Of a stretch of DNA of 16,932 bases, positions 8,764 through 16,428 are shown in pieces. Source of the stretch: Candidatus Kapaibacterium sp. (GTDB lineage: Bacteria > Bacteroidota > Ignavibacteria > Kapaibacteriales > UBA2268); NCBI GenBank assembly GCA_030835065.1, contig JAUQWR010000583.1, positions 1 through 16,932 of the forward strand. Reading direction: 5' to 3'. A program made the translations under genes and the position numbers. The notes under the pieces were generated by a model that worked only from the letters and a program-made list of their open reading frames with translations, was not told the DNA's origin and ran no database searches. Position 1 is the first letter of the stretch. Every line of letters starts with the position of its first letter.

Positions 8764-9035
8764 TATTTTATAGTGAAATCCTCGAATGAATAAGTATCAA
8801 TCTCTTCGCTGGAAATATGAACTTTTTCTACTCTTGACCTCGAAGGTCCTTGTTTTAATAAATTAATAAATCTATCTATCGATAGATTGTCTGATTCGGC
8901 AATACCCTCGACAGAGCCATCATAACAATTTTTTACGTAGCCTTTGATTCCTAATTGAATTGCATTACGATAGGTGAAGTAACGAAATCCAACACCCTGA
9001 ACTAAGCCCAAAATTTTATATTTAATCCTTTTCAT
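8763..9035 (-). CDS. Acylphosphatase
   Basis: A 90-residue cytoplasmic enzyme that hydrolyses the carboxyl-phosphate bond of acyl phosphates. The family signature is clear: LGLVQGVGFRYFTY with catalytic R18, then LGIKGYVKNCYDGSVEGIAES with catalytic N36. I chose the ATG at 9035, which gives the usual family length and start (MKRIKYKILG); a TTG three codons upstream would add only MLV. The stop shares one base with the start of the patatin-barrel gene, so the two are probably translated from one message. The DUF1460 gene ends 47 bases upstream. Acylphosphatase genes sit in many contexts, and no specific partner role can be read from this one. Confidence 0.93.
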   Translation of the reverse strand: MKRIKYKILGLVQGVGFRYFTYRNAIQLGIKGYVKNCYDGSVEGIAESDNLSIDRFINLLKQGPSRSRVEKVHISSEEIDTYSFEDFTIK

Positions 9036-9082
9036 CACAAGCAAAATTAATTCAAAAGCAGTAAAAAACTAAAAAAAAATGA

Positions 9083-9946
9083 TTAAATAGGCCTTACAAC
9101 AGATATACCCAGATTTTTGGGCGATGAAGCAACATAGTTTTCTATCAAATCATCCAGCATAACTTTTTTATGCTTTGAAGATGCATGAAAGAAATGTCTT
9201 TCTCCATTGTCAGTCACTTTGATAAAGCCTGTATGTGAATAGTCAAGTCCGGCTTTGTCGGTCACTATTGCAATTATATCGCCATTATGCAATTTTTTGC
9301 TGATATTTTTAATTTTATTAGCTTTCACATAATAAAGACCTGAATTATTTAAATTTGTTTCAGTCTCTTTAATTTTTTTTATAAGCTCTGGATTGGATTT
9401 AAGTTGTTTATAATAATTTGGATTCTTTGACATGAAAAAAACATTAATATTCAATTTTTCGCCGATTAATTGAGATATGTCTTCTACATTTTTTCTTTTT
9501 ATATTGTCTGTAATCCAATCTGATGAATAATGCAATCTTGAAGAATAATCTTCGATTTTCCCGTTTCTATATCTAATATTAATTAATTGAGAAGTGAAAG
9601 AATCGAAATCAGATTTGCCATATTTAATTGAGCGGGCTAATGCAAGAGAAGATTCATAAAATGTAACGCAGTCGAATTCTCTAAGATTTACCACAATGCG
9701 TTCTTCGTCATATTTTTCGAGAGTAGCACCTACGTATGGGCATCCGGCGAATTGTTCAGCAAATTTGATGGTCAAATCTCCAATAGGAAGATTATTCCAT
9801 TTATTTTTCTTTGCTTTATCAATTAATTCATTAAATATTTTTTTATCATCACTTTCAAAATCAATCATTTTAGCAAAAGCTTTTTTGTCAATTAAAGAAG
9901 CTAAGCCAATAACTCCTGTGCCAAGCAAAAAATTTCTTCTAAGCAT
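9083..9946 (-). CDS. DUF1460 (N-acetylmuramoyl-L-alanine amidase-like) protein with Tat-type signal
   Basis: 287 residues resembling the DUF1460 family, which has an NlpC/P60-like cysteine peptidase fold and is described as amidase-like, probably acting on cell-wall peptides. The visible signature is NLREFDCVTFYESSLALAR with the likely nucleophile C93, then SHTGFIKV with H238, and FFHASSKHKKVMLDDL. The N-terminus MLRRNFLLGTGVIGLASLI has the twin-arginine pattern RRxFLL followed by a mild hydrophobic stretch, suggesting export of the folded protein by the Tat pathway. The ATG at 9946 lies inside the 3' end of the RNase HI gene (8-base overlap), so translation is probably coupled. Substrate is inferred from the family only. 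Confidence 0.85.
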   Translation of the reverse strand: MLRRNFLLGTGVIGLASLIDKKAFAKMIDFESDDKKIFNELIDKAKKNKWNNLPIGDLTIKFAEQFAGCPYVGATLEKYDEERIVVNLREFDCVTFYESSLALARSIKYGKSDFDSFTSQLINIRYRNGKIEDYSSRLHYSSDWITDNIKRKNVEDISQLIGEKLNINVFFMSKNPNYYKQLKSNPELIKKIKETETNLNNSGLYYVKANKIKNISKKLHNGDIIAIVTDKAGLDYSHTGFIKVTDNGERHFFHASSKHKKVMLDDLIENYVASSPKNLGISVVRPI

Positions 9947-10652
9947 TTTTCAGTTTATTCAATTTATTTACAAAATCTTGATAATCGCCAATATCGAACA
10001 AATGTTCAATTTTATTAGTCGATTTAGTAACGACGGCGATTTGTTTTTTTTGATTTACATTAACCAGAAACAATTTGGCATCATGAGACTCAGAGAGCTG
10101 ATCGATTGGTATTGCTTTAGGTGATTGGCTAGTAGATACAGGCTTTTCAGTCGGAGCAGAAAACAAATTATCCTGAGTTTTTACACCTTCGTAGCCTGCA
10201 TCAATCTTAAGATTGGGCATTTGAGCAGCGGTTTTGGACAATACATCGCAGCGTTCATTTTCTTCAATTCCGGCATGAGCTTCTACCCAAACGAATCTCA
10301 CTTTGTTTTTTTTGATCAATTCATAGAGTTCTTTAATCAAGTCAATATTTAAAACGGGATCGTTGTTGCTTTTTCGCCATCCGTTTTTAGCCCAATTATT
10401 TATCCAACCCTTTTGTACGGTGTCTACCAGAAGTCTGGAGTCAGAGAAAATAGTAATTTCCTTGCCTTTAGACGCAACTTTTTTGATAGCAACAATTGCA
10501 GCAAGGATTTCCATCCTGTTATTTGTTGTTTTTCGAAAGCCATCAGATATTTCTGTTCGATTATTTCCTTCGATAATAACTGCACCATAGCCTCCGGGTC
10601 CGGGATTGCCTAGGCTCGATCCATCAGTATAAATTATTATATTGTCTTGCAT
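9939..10652 (-). CDS. rnhA: Ribonuclease HI with unusual C-terminal extension
   Basis: 237 residues. The first ~145 are a complete RNase HI, which cuts the RNA strand of RNA-DNA hybrids: D10 in YTDGS, E48 in NNRMEI, D71 in FSDS and D136 in NERCDVLS form the metal-binding set, and H126 in VEAHAGI matches the catalytic loop histidine. These positions are almost the same as in E. coli (D10, E48, D70, H124, D134). The canonical KGH before the loop is EAH here, and the following His is Ile. About 90 further residues follow: a Ser/Pro/Thr-rich linker (about 160-185) and a small unrecognised alpha/beta-like segment (KLFLVNVNQKKQIAVV to the end). I chose ATG 10652 because a GGAG ribosome site precedes it; the TTG at 10688 would add 12 residues. 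Confidence 0.92.
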   Translation of the reverse strand: MQDNIIIYTDGSSLGNPGPGGYGAVIIEGNNRTEISDGFRKTTNNRMEILAAIVAIKKVASKGKEITIFSDSRLLVDTVQKGWINNWAKNGWRKSNNDPVLNIDLIKELYELIKKNKVRFVWVEAHAGIEENERCDVLSKTAAQMPNLKIDAGYEGVKTQDNLFSAPTEKPVSTSQSPKAIPIDQLSESHDAKLFLVNVNQKKQIAVVTKSTNKIEHLFDIGDYQDFVNKLNKLKNA

Positions 10653-10657
10653 AAATA

Positions 10658-10661
10658 CTCC
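10658..10661 (-). promoter_or_regulatory. Ribosome binding site of RNase HI
   Basis: GGAG, read on the minus strand, lies five bases before the ATG at 10652. It is the clearest Shine-Dalgarno sequence in the window, where most genes have none, and it decides the start in favour of this ATG over the upstream TTG. Confidence 0.6.
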
Positions 10662-10828
10662 ATCATATTTAACTGATAAAAGCAGCAAAACTTGTGCCTA
10701 AAATTTTATGGGCTTTTAAGTTTGTTGGTCAAGGATAGTTGTTGATTTGATTGTTAATCTAATTGAGTTTGATGGTTTAAACACGATATAATAAAGGTAA
10801 AATATAATTAGGAATAAATTTGATTAAA

Positions 10829-10906
10829 ATGGATCAAAAAAAACAAACTAAAATCAAAAAAAACAGTAATTTTATAATATTAAAAATTTATAAAAAAAAT
10901 AAATGA
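10829..10906 (+). other. Possible lysine-rich leader ORF upstream of the membrane-protein gene
   Basis: An ATG at 10829 opens a 25-codon frame with nine lysines, ending in TGA at 10904-10906. It is in the same frame as the downstream gene whose TTG start is at 10916. The TGA overlaps (ATGA) a second tiny frame, ATG 10903 to TGA 10926 (MSKYFEI), which runs across that TTG. The region is very A-rich, so chance open frames are likely and I give this low weight. Confidence 0.2.
10833..10865 (+). repeat. Two 13-base direct repeats with A-tracts in helical phase
   Basis: ATCAAAAAAAACA occurs at 10833-10845 and again at 10853-10865, exactly 20 bases apart. A-tracts spaced two helical turns apart would bend the DNA just upstream of the gene at 10916. 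It may be a promoter-curving element or only a product of base composition. Confidence 0.4.
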
Positions 10907-10915
10907 GTAAATATT

Positions 10916-11497
10916 TTGAAATTTGACAAATCAAAAATTAATTGGTATTTCTTAATAGCCGGAATACTAATGCTTCTTTTCATTTTTCTGGATTTTCCAT
11001 TTGGTTTTATGGCAGGTACTAAGTCATCAACAAAATTGAATCAAATTCGAATTGAGTTGCGCAAAGAAGTTCAAACCATAAAAGGAATAAGAGGCTCTAT
11101 TGATTATATTCTTTATGATAAGGAATTTAAAAATAGGTTTGTAATTGTAAAAGGAAGTATTAGCGAGGGCAATCATAATCTAATCGCAGATTTGCCAATT
11201 GGAACTAAAGTGGATGTATTTATTGCATCATCAGATTATTCAAATTTAGGGACAAGTAAGAATGACATCACAATCAGACAAATCATGGTTGGAAACAAAG
11301 TACTAATGTCAAAAGAAGAATTTAGTGAAAATACCGGATTGTATGGTTTAAGAGTAAGATTAGTTAAAGGATTTACGGGGATTATGTTGATAATAAATGG
11401 ATTGTCGCTAATTTCTAAAAAGGCTAATTATTTAATTATTGGGATATTTATTGGTTTGATAATATTGATGAGAATAATGGATATTGGATTATATTAA
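10916..11497 (+). CDS. Small membrane protein of unknown function (TTG start)
   Basis: 193 residues with one hydrophobic helix near the N-terminus (INWYFLIAGILMLLFIFLDF, about 9-28), a soluble middle part of about 115 residues (including LIADLPIGTKVDVFIASSDY) and two hydrophobic helices at the C-terminus (GFTGIMLIINGLSLI; YLIIGIFIGLIILMRIM). The middle part would sit outside the cytoplasm or inside it depending on orientation. I recognise no family. No in-frame ATG precedes the first helix; the only usable start is TTG 10916, four codons after an in-frame TGA. An ATG at 10903 would reach this frame if one T were removed from the TTTT run at 10914-10917, giving MSKYLKFDKSK, so a one-base insertion is an alternative. 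A strong terminator follows. Confidence 0.65.
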   Translation: MKFDKSKINWYFLIAGILMLLFIFLDFPFGFMAGTKSSTKLNQIRIELRKEVQTIKGIRGSIDYILYDKEFKNRFVIVKGSISEGNHNLIADLPIGTKVDVFIASSDYSNLGTSKNDITIRQIMVGNKVLMSKEEFSENTGLYGLRVRLVKGFTGIMLIINGLSLISKKANYLIIGIFIGLIILMRIMDIGLY

Positions 11498-11515
11498 AAT
11501 TTAAATGATATGAAA

Positions 11516-11548
11516 AAAAATCCGATGTTTGTTTATCATCGGATTTTT
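11516..11548. terminator. Bidirectional Rho-independent terminator
   Basis: AAAAATCCGATG (11516-11527) pairs perfectly with CATCGGATTTTT (11537-11548) around a nine-base loop. The flanking A-run on the left and T-run on the right give a terminator on both strands. It lies between the convergent stops of the membrane-protein gene (11497) and CTP synthase (11570), so it should end both transcripts. Confidence 0.85.
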
Positions 11549-11569
11549 CTATTTTTTAATATCATCAAC

Positions 11570-13204
11570 TTATAAATCTTTATTTTTTTGCTTAACGACA
11601 GCTTTTATAAAGCTTATAAATAATGGGTGACCGGTTACGGCTCTGGATTTCAATTCCGGATGGAACTGAACACCAACAAACCAAGGATGATTAGGTAATT
11701 CCATAATTTCAACAAGGCTTCCATCAGGAGAAGTACCACTCATAACCATACCATGCTCTTCGAGAACCGGACGGAATTTGTTGTTCAACTCATAACGGTG
11801 GCGATGACGTTCTGAAATTTCTAATTCAGAATATGCTTTATGAGCTTGAGTATTCTTGCTGATAACGCAAGGATAAGCTCCAAGACGCATTGTTCCACCT
11901 TTTTCTTTGACGTTCTTTTGTTCTTCCATCAAATCAATAACGCAGAACTCATTATCGTCAAACTCACGGCTGTTAGCTTTTTCGATATTGCATACGTGGC
12001 GAGCAAATTCGATAACTGCACACTGCATACCCAGGCAAATACCAAAGAATGGAATACCATTTTCGCGAACATGCTTGATTGCAGCTACTTTGCCTTCTAT
12101 ACCACGATTGCCAAAACCAGGACCCACCAAAATACCATCAATTCCTTTTAGAGTTTCTGCTGCATTTTCTTCGGTCAATTCTTCAGAATTTACCATTACA
12201 ATTCTTACTTTTGAATTGTTGATAGATCCGGCATGAATAAATGCTTCTACAATACTCTTGTATGAATCTTGATATTTAGTGTATTTACCAACCAAAGCGA
12301 CAGTAACATCATACTTTGGAGATTTTATTTTATTTACAAATTTTGACCATCCGTCGATATCTAAAGGATTAGGTGCCAAGCCCAGGCGTTTCAAAACGAT
12401 TTGATCTAATTCTCGTTTAGAAAGCATGATTGGTACTTCATAAATTGTTGATTCGACGTCCATTACTTCAATAACGTTGTTTTCTTCGACATTGCAAAAC
12501 AAACCAATTTTTTGACGCATATCCTTAGATAGCTTGTGCTCAGTGCGGCATAGCAAAATATCCGGACGAATACCAAATTCCATCAAAGCTTTAACTGAGT
12601 GCTGAGTTGGTTTTGTTTTTAATTCGCCAGCCGATTTTATATACGGAACATAAGTAAGATGAATGTTCAATACATTAAGAGGACCGCGTTCGAGCCACAT
12701 TTGGCGCTGAGATTCCAAAAATGGAAGTGACTCGATATCGCCAACTGTACCACCAATTTCAATAATCACAAAATCGTATTGACCATCGAATGTGGTCATT
12801 CTTCTTTTGATTTCATTTGTAATATGAGGAATTACTTGAACTGTTTTGCCAAGGTAATGCCCTTTTCTTTCTTTGCTGATAACTTCGTAATACACTTGAC
12901 CGGTTGTATGATTATTCTTTTTGGATAGTGAATAACCAAGAAATCGCTCGTAGTGCCCTAAGTCGAGGTCGGTCTCAGCTCCGTCGTCTGTTACATAGAC
13001 TTCGCCGTGCTGAAACGGATTCATTGTGCCCGGATCGACATTTATGTATGGATCGAGCTTCATTATTGTGACAGAGTATCCGCGTTGCTTTAGCAATAAG
13101 CCTAGTGATGCGGATGCAATACCTTTACCCAACGATGATAATACGCCGCCGGTAATAAAAATGTACTTAGTATGCTTCTCAGGTGTTGAAATTTCCTTCA
13201 TCAT
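11570..13204 (-). CDS. pyrG: CTP synthase
   Basis: 544 residues, the usual length. It makes CTP from UTP, ATP and glutamine, the last step of de novo pyrimidine nucleotide synthesis, in the cytoplasm. The N-terminal synthase domain has [10 protein letters not shown] (19-28) and the very conserved [21 protein letters not shown] region; [12 protein letters not shown] follows. The C-terminal class I glutaminase domain has the nucleophile C390 in GICLGMQ and H515/E517 in QFHPE, so ammonia production should be intact. Start is ATG 13204 or the adjacent ATG 13201. No Shine-Dalgarno sequence is visible. It stands alone, divergent from pth, and is closed by the bidirectional terminator downstream. 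Confidence 0.99.
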   Translation of the reverse strand: MMKEISTPEKHTKYIFITGGVLSSLGKGIASASLGLLLKQRGYSVTIMKLDPYINVDPGTMNPFQHGEVYVTDDGAETDLDLGHYERFLGYSLSKKNNHTTGQVYYEVISKERKGHYLGKTVQVIPHITNEIKRRMTTFDGQYDFVIIEIGGTVGDIESLPFLESQRQMWLERGPLNVLNIHLTYVPYIKSAGELKTKPTQHSVKALMEFGIRPDILLCRTEHKLSKDMRQKIGLFCNVEENNVIEVMDVESTIYEVPIMLSKRELDQIVLKRLGLAPNPLDIDGWSKFVNKIKSPKYDVTVALVGKYTKYQDSYKSIVEAFIHAGSINNSKVRIVMVNSEELTEENAAETLKGIDGILVGPGFGNRGIEGKVAAIKHVRENGIPFFGICLGMQCAVIEFARHVCNIEKANSREFDDNEFCVIDLMEEQKNVKEKGGTMRLGAYPCVISKNTQAHKAYSELEISERHRHRYELNNKFRPVLEEHGMVMSGTSPDGSLVEIMELPNHPWFVGVQFHPELKSRAVTGHPLFISFIKAVVKQKNKDL

Positions 13205-13318
13205 CTATTAATTTATTTTTTTATAAAATGTCACTTTTAAAGTACTTAAATTAGCTAATTTAACTAAAAGAAAAAAATTGTATAATATATTTTATTTTCT
13301 ATTTAATCCTCGATTTAA

Positions 13319-13326
13319 TATTTTTG
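13319..13326 (+). promoter_or_regulatory. Possible -7 promoter element of pth
   Basis: TATTTTTG fits the Bacteroidota -7 consensus TAnnTTTG and lies 27 bases before the pth ATG. It is identical to the octamer in front of dnaJ. A -33 TTG at the normal distance is not evident, so the call is tentative. Confidence 0.3.
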
Positions 13327-13353
13327 TTCCTTTAAAATTTGATAATTGAAATT

Positions 13354-14028
13354 ATGATAAATCTTAAAAACTTATTTGAAAAGAAGCCTGAAACTTCTGA
13401 TAAAGCTGATTTGATTTTTGCAGGTTTGGGCAATCCAGGTGCTAAATATGCTTCAACAAGACATAATATCGGCTGGATTTGCTTAGATTACATCATTGAT
13501 AATCTTGGACTTAGCCTTAAACTCAACAAGACTTACGGCTATTATGCTTTAGCGGATATTAAAGATAAAAAGGTGCTCCTTATTAAACCTACTACTTTTA
13601 TGAATGCTTCGGGCGAGGCAATCAGATATTTCGCTGCCAGATATAAAGTAAACTACTCGAATGTAGTAGCTGTTGTCGATGAGTACAATTTCCCCGTTTC
13701 TAAAATTCATCTCAAACGTGGGGGCTCTGGCGGTGGGCACAACGGCATTTCTTCAATTATCGACGAAACCGGAACTGATCAGTTCCTTAGGCTTCGTTGT
13801 GGAATTGGAAAAAACTTCCTCCCAGGAGCTATGGTCGAATATGTCTTATCAAACTTTAATGATGACGAAATTCCTGATCTGGAACTTACTCAAAAAAAAG
13901 TATTTGATGCTCTCAATTCTATTATCGAATTAGGTGATATTAGAGCTATGAGCGAAATAAATTCCGGCAGATTATGGCTGCCTCAGGATTCAGAACCTAC
14001 AAAATCCGACGATAAATCAATAACTTGA
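13354..14028 (+). CDS. pth: Peptidyl-tRNA hydrolase
   Basis: 224 residues. It frees tRNA from peptidyl-tRNA that drops off ribosomes, in the cytoplasm. Key residues are present: N27 in GLGNPG, H37 in STRHNIGW, N84 in FMNASG, D109 in VVDEYNFP, and N130 in GGHNG, corresponding to N10, H20, N68, D93 and N114 of the E. coli enzyme. The conserved His before D109 is Val. There is an N-terminal extension of about 18 residues (INLKNLFEKKPETSDKAD) before the core, and a polar tail at the C-terminus. I chose ATG 13354; the TTG at 13339 would lengthen the extension by five residues. The last 46 bases overlap the 3' end of bshC on the other strand. Confidence 0.96.
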   Translation: MINLKNLFEKKPETSDKADLIFAGLGNPGAKYASTRHNIGWICLDYIIDNLGLSLKLNKTYGYYALADIKDKKVLLIKPTTFMNASGEAIRYFAARYKVNYSNVVAVVDEYNFPVSKIHLKRGGSGGGHNGISSIIDETGTDQFLRLRCGIGKNFLPGAMVEYVLSNFNDDEIPDLELTQKKVFDALNSIIELGDIRAMSEINSGRLWLPQDSEPTKSDDKSIT

Positions 14029-15617
14029 TGTGATGTCTTGTAATCAATTTTGCTCAATATTCTCTTGAATTCTGAGATTCCAACTTGATTGACAAAATTA
14101 ATCATAGAATAGCATCTTTCTTGATACTTATTTGATGGGTAAAGCAGACTATTTGCTTGTCGATATTTATCAAACAAGTCGCTATTCTTTTTTTTCATTG
14201 CAGAATCAGTTTTTTTATGAAGATTATCAATCATTTCGAGAGTTTTATGCAAATTCCCGTCTGAGGTTCTTCCTAACGAAGCTTCTGCCTGCTCTGCAGT
14301 TTTCTTCAAAAGCTCATAAATATTTTTTATTTGATTTTTACTATTTTCGAAAACTGCCTCGATCTCAAAATCTCGGTTTTCGTCTATCAATATTTTTTCT
14401 ATTTCTGCAAAAGGTCTGAATAATTTTAATAAATCTACATTATATTTATCCAAAAACTTTGAAGTCTTTTTATCTACAAAGGTTGCTGAAATTCTTGGCA
14501 TAAGTGCCGGCATCGGAATTTCAAAAAAATCATAAAGCTCGCGAGTCTGAGCCAAATAAGCAATTTCGCCGGGTCCGCCGGTATAAACTGCATTTGGCAA
14601 AGCATAATCTTGAAAAACAGGTCTGAGAAGTACTTTTCCTGAAAATCTTTCCGGATGAGAGTATGCAATTTCAAGCAAACGCTCTTTACCAATAGTTTCA
14701 TCTTTAATTTTAAAGTTTTCTTTATCTAAAAATATTGAATGTCTTTCATTATCAATATGATAGAACAAATTAATATCCGATGCTTTTGCCTGAGAATTAT
14801 ATCCAGCTTTGGTAAGTTCGATATCAGCCTTTTCGACTAATTTCTTTGCATATCCCGGATTTGAAAGCTCTTGTATTATCAGATTTTTCCAAATACCAGA
14901 CTTTCTAAGTTCTGAAGCACTAACAAACAACAATCCAAAATCAGACATTATATGATTTAACAATTCGAGAAAACAATTAACCCATGACTTAGAATCCTTA
15001 TAAATTGATTTTAGCAAATCTACCAAGTATTCTTTATGTTCAGTGTTTGGCAATAAGTCAGATAATTCAATGATTATTCTTTCAATCTCATTATTATAAA
15101 TCAATTCAGAAACAATAGTCCTATCAGATTGATCAGATAAAGGACAAAATTCAATTGGCTTATAGGAAGAATCGAATATTGAAATTTTTGCAGCTTCTTT
15201 AGCATCATGATCATTATCTTCTATCCAAAACAAAGGAACAAATTGCTTGTCAGGATAGGTTTTTTCCAGGTCATCAGCAATTTTTACAGCAGACAATGCT
15301 TTTAATACTGTATACAATGGACCAGCTAAAAAGCCGACTTGTTGGCCCGTTGTTACAAAAAATGTATTTGAAGATTTGATCGATTCCAAATTCAGTTTTT
15401 GAATACTATTGAGTTCGATATTCTGCATAGAATTTTCGATTGTCTGTTTAATTATATCACGATTGTATAATTTTGAACTTAAATTGTCAAAAAGACTATT
15501 ATCGACACTAAGCCCATTATTACCGGGAAATCTATTTAAAACAGAATTTTTGCATTCTGTAAAATCTGTAAAAAGCTTCGAAAAGCCTTTTAATTCAATA
15601 TAGTTATATAATTTCAT
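13983..15617 (-). CDS. bshC: Bacillithiol biosynthesis cysteine-adding enzyme BshC
   Basis: 544 residues. BshC adds cysteine to glucosaminyl-malate, the last step in making bacillithiol, the low-molecular-weight thiol used in place of glutathione by many Firmicutes and Bacteroidota. Signatures: TGQQ at 90-93 followed by VGFLAGPLYTVLKALSAVKI, then PLFWIEDNDHDAKEA (usual form FWxxxEDHD), and near the middle RPVFQDYALPNAVYTGGPGE, then IAYLAQTRELYDFFEIPMP. The C-terminal part contains a long charged helical region (about 400-500) consistent with the coiled coil known for the family. I chose ATG 15617 over TTG 15629 because it gives the normal short lead-in MKLYNY. bshA and bshB are not nearby. 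The gene ends inside pth on the opposite strand. Confidence 0.95.
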   Translation of the reverse strand: MKLYNYIELKGFSKLFTDFTECKNSVLNRFPGNNGLSVDNSLFDNLSSKLYNRDIIKQTIENSMQNIELNSIQKLNLESIKSSNTFFVTTGQQVGFLAGPLYTVLKALSAVKIADDLEKTYPDKQFVPLFWIEDNDHDAKEAAKISIFDSSYKPIEFCPLSDQSDRTIVSELIYNNEIERIIIELSDLLPNTEHKEYLVDLLKSIYKDSKSWVNCFLELLNHIMSDFGLLFVSASELRKSGIWKNLIIQELSNPGYAKKLVEKADIELTKAGYNSQAKASDINLFYHIDNERHSIFLDKENFKIKDETIGKERLLEIAYSHPERFSGKVLLRPVFQDYALPNAVYTGGPGEIAYLAQTRELYDFFEIPMPALMPRISATFVDKKTSKFLDKYNVDLLKLFRPFAEIEKILIDENRDFEIEAVFENSKNQIKNIYELLKKTAEQAEASLGRTSDGNLHKTLEMIDNLHKKTDSAMKKKNSDLFDKYRQANSLLYPSNKYQERCYSMINFVNQVGISEFKRILSKIDYKTSHQVIDLSSDFVGSES

Positions 15618-15678
15618 CACTAATTTCAAAATAAATTAATCTTATAATAGTTTGCATAGATAAATTTTTGGCAAGAAT

Positions 15679-15735
15679 ATTGTAATTACATACATGCAAT
15701 AATTGTATATTTTTACAAATTGTATAAATTGTAAG
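15679..15735 (+). repeat. Four ATTGTA direct repeats upstream of the beta-barrel gene
   Basis: ATTGTA occurs at 15679, 15702, 15719 and 15728, all on the + strand, within 57 bases. Two copies extend to ATTGTATA and lie 17 bases apart. The cluster ends 19 bases before the ATG at 15754. It could be an operator or promoter region, but the area is strongly AT-rich. Confidence 0.35.
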
Positions 15736-15753
15736 TAAAAAAGAGAGCAAAAA

Positions 15754-16428
15754 ATGAAAAAAATAATATTGATAATATTGATGCTGCTATCTTTTGAAAT
15801 AGCTAATGCTCAAATTTATCCAATGAGTATTGGACCTGAGCTCTCGTATAAATTTGGAATATCTACTGTTACAACTCCTTTGGGAAGAAAAAACGGACTT
15901 GGATTTTCAAAAATACCAGATGTAGGATTAGCCTATTATTTGCCAATGAGTCAAAATTACAATCTTGGGCTGCTCACAAATATCAGCTATAGTAATTATT
16001 CATATATAATAAAAAATGCTAACATATCGAGCGATGATTATGCTTTTCATCATAGCTATTTAGTGATAAGTCCAAATTTTTATGCACGTGGTGTTATTCT
16101 TGGATTTGGCATTGGCATACCATTGAGTGCAAATTATGATGGAGTCGAAATTAAAACCTCTACTATGAAAACAATGGTAGAATTGAAATTAGGTGGAGAA
16201 ATCTCACTCTACGAAGATGAAACCGGCAGATTGAATTTCTTTGTACTTGGTCATTACATGCTTTCGGATATTTTCGATAATTTTGTTAAAAATGATCCTT
16301 TGAATAATATATTAGCAACTGATGAGCCTATCAATACAAAACATAATCCAAGAACTGCGTCTATTAATCTTGGATTTAATTTTGTCTTTAATTTGACTGG
16401 TGTTACATTTGAAGAAGTACAAGAATAA
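15754..16428 (+). CDS. Outer-membrane beta-barrel protein
   Basis: 224 residues with a Sec signal peptide, MKKIILIILMLLSFEIANA, cleaved before QIY. The mature protein alternates amphipathic strands and polar loops (YNLGLLTNISYSNYSYII, VILGFGIGIPLSANY, TMVELKLGGEISLYED, FFVLGHYMLSDIF) and has a strand near the end, ASINLGFNFVFNLTGV. This fits a small porin-like barrel as found widely in Bacteroidota. A weak purine-rich ribosome site (AAGAGAG) precedes the ATG. The last 20 bases overlap the start of the T9SS plug-like gene, so both are probably made from one mRNA. No ligand or partner can be assigned from sequence alone; a link with secretion is only suggested by the neighbour. Confidence 0.75.
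   Translation: MKKIILIILMLLSFEIANAQIYPMSIGPELSYKFGISTVTTPLGRKNGLGFSKIPDVGLAYYLPMSQNYNLGLLTNISYSNYSYIIKNANISSDDYAFHHSYLVISPNFYARGVILGFGIGIPLSANYDGVEIKTSTMKTMVELKLGGEISLYEDETGRLNFFVLGHYMLSDIFDNFVKNDPLNNILATDEPINTKHNPRTASINLGFNFVFNLTGVTFEEVQE

Noticed and set aside
9696..10124. 142-residue open frame on the plus strand across the RNase HI / DUF1460 junction
   Set aside because: Both genes on the other strand are well supported by catalytic motifs, and this frame is low-complexity Phe/Ser/Leu-rich, as expected from antisense reading.
11840..12236. Two plus-strand open frames of about 105 residues within pyrG
   Set aside because: They overlap the conserved glutaminase domain of CTP synthase on the other strand and show no family features.
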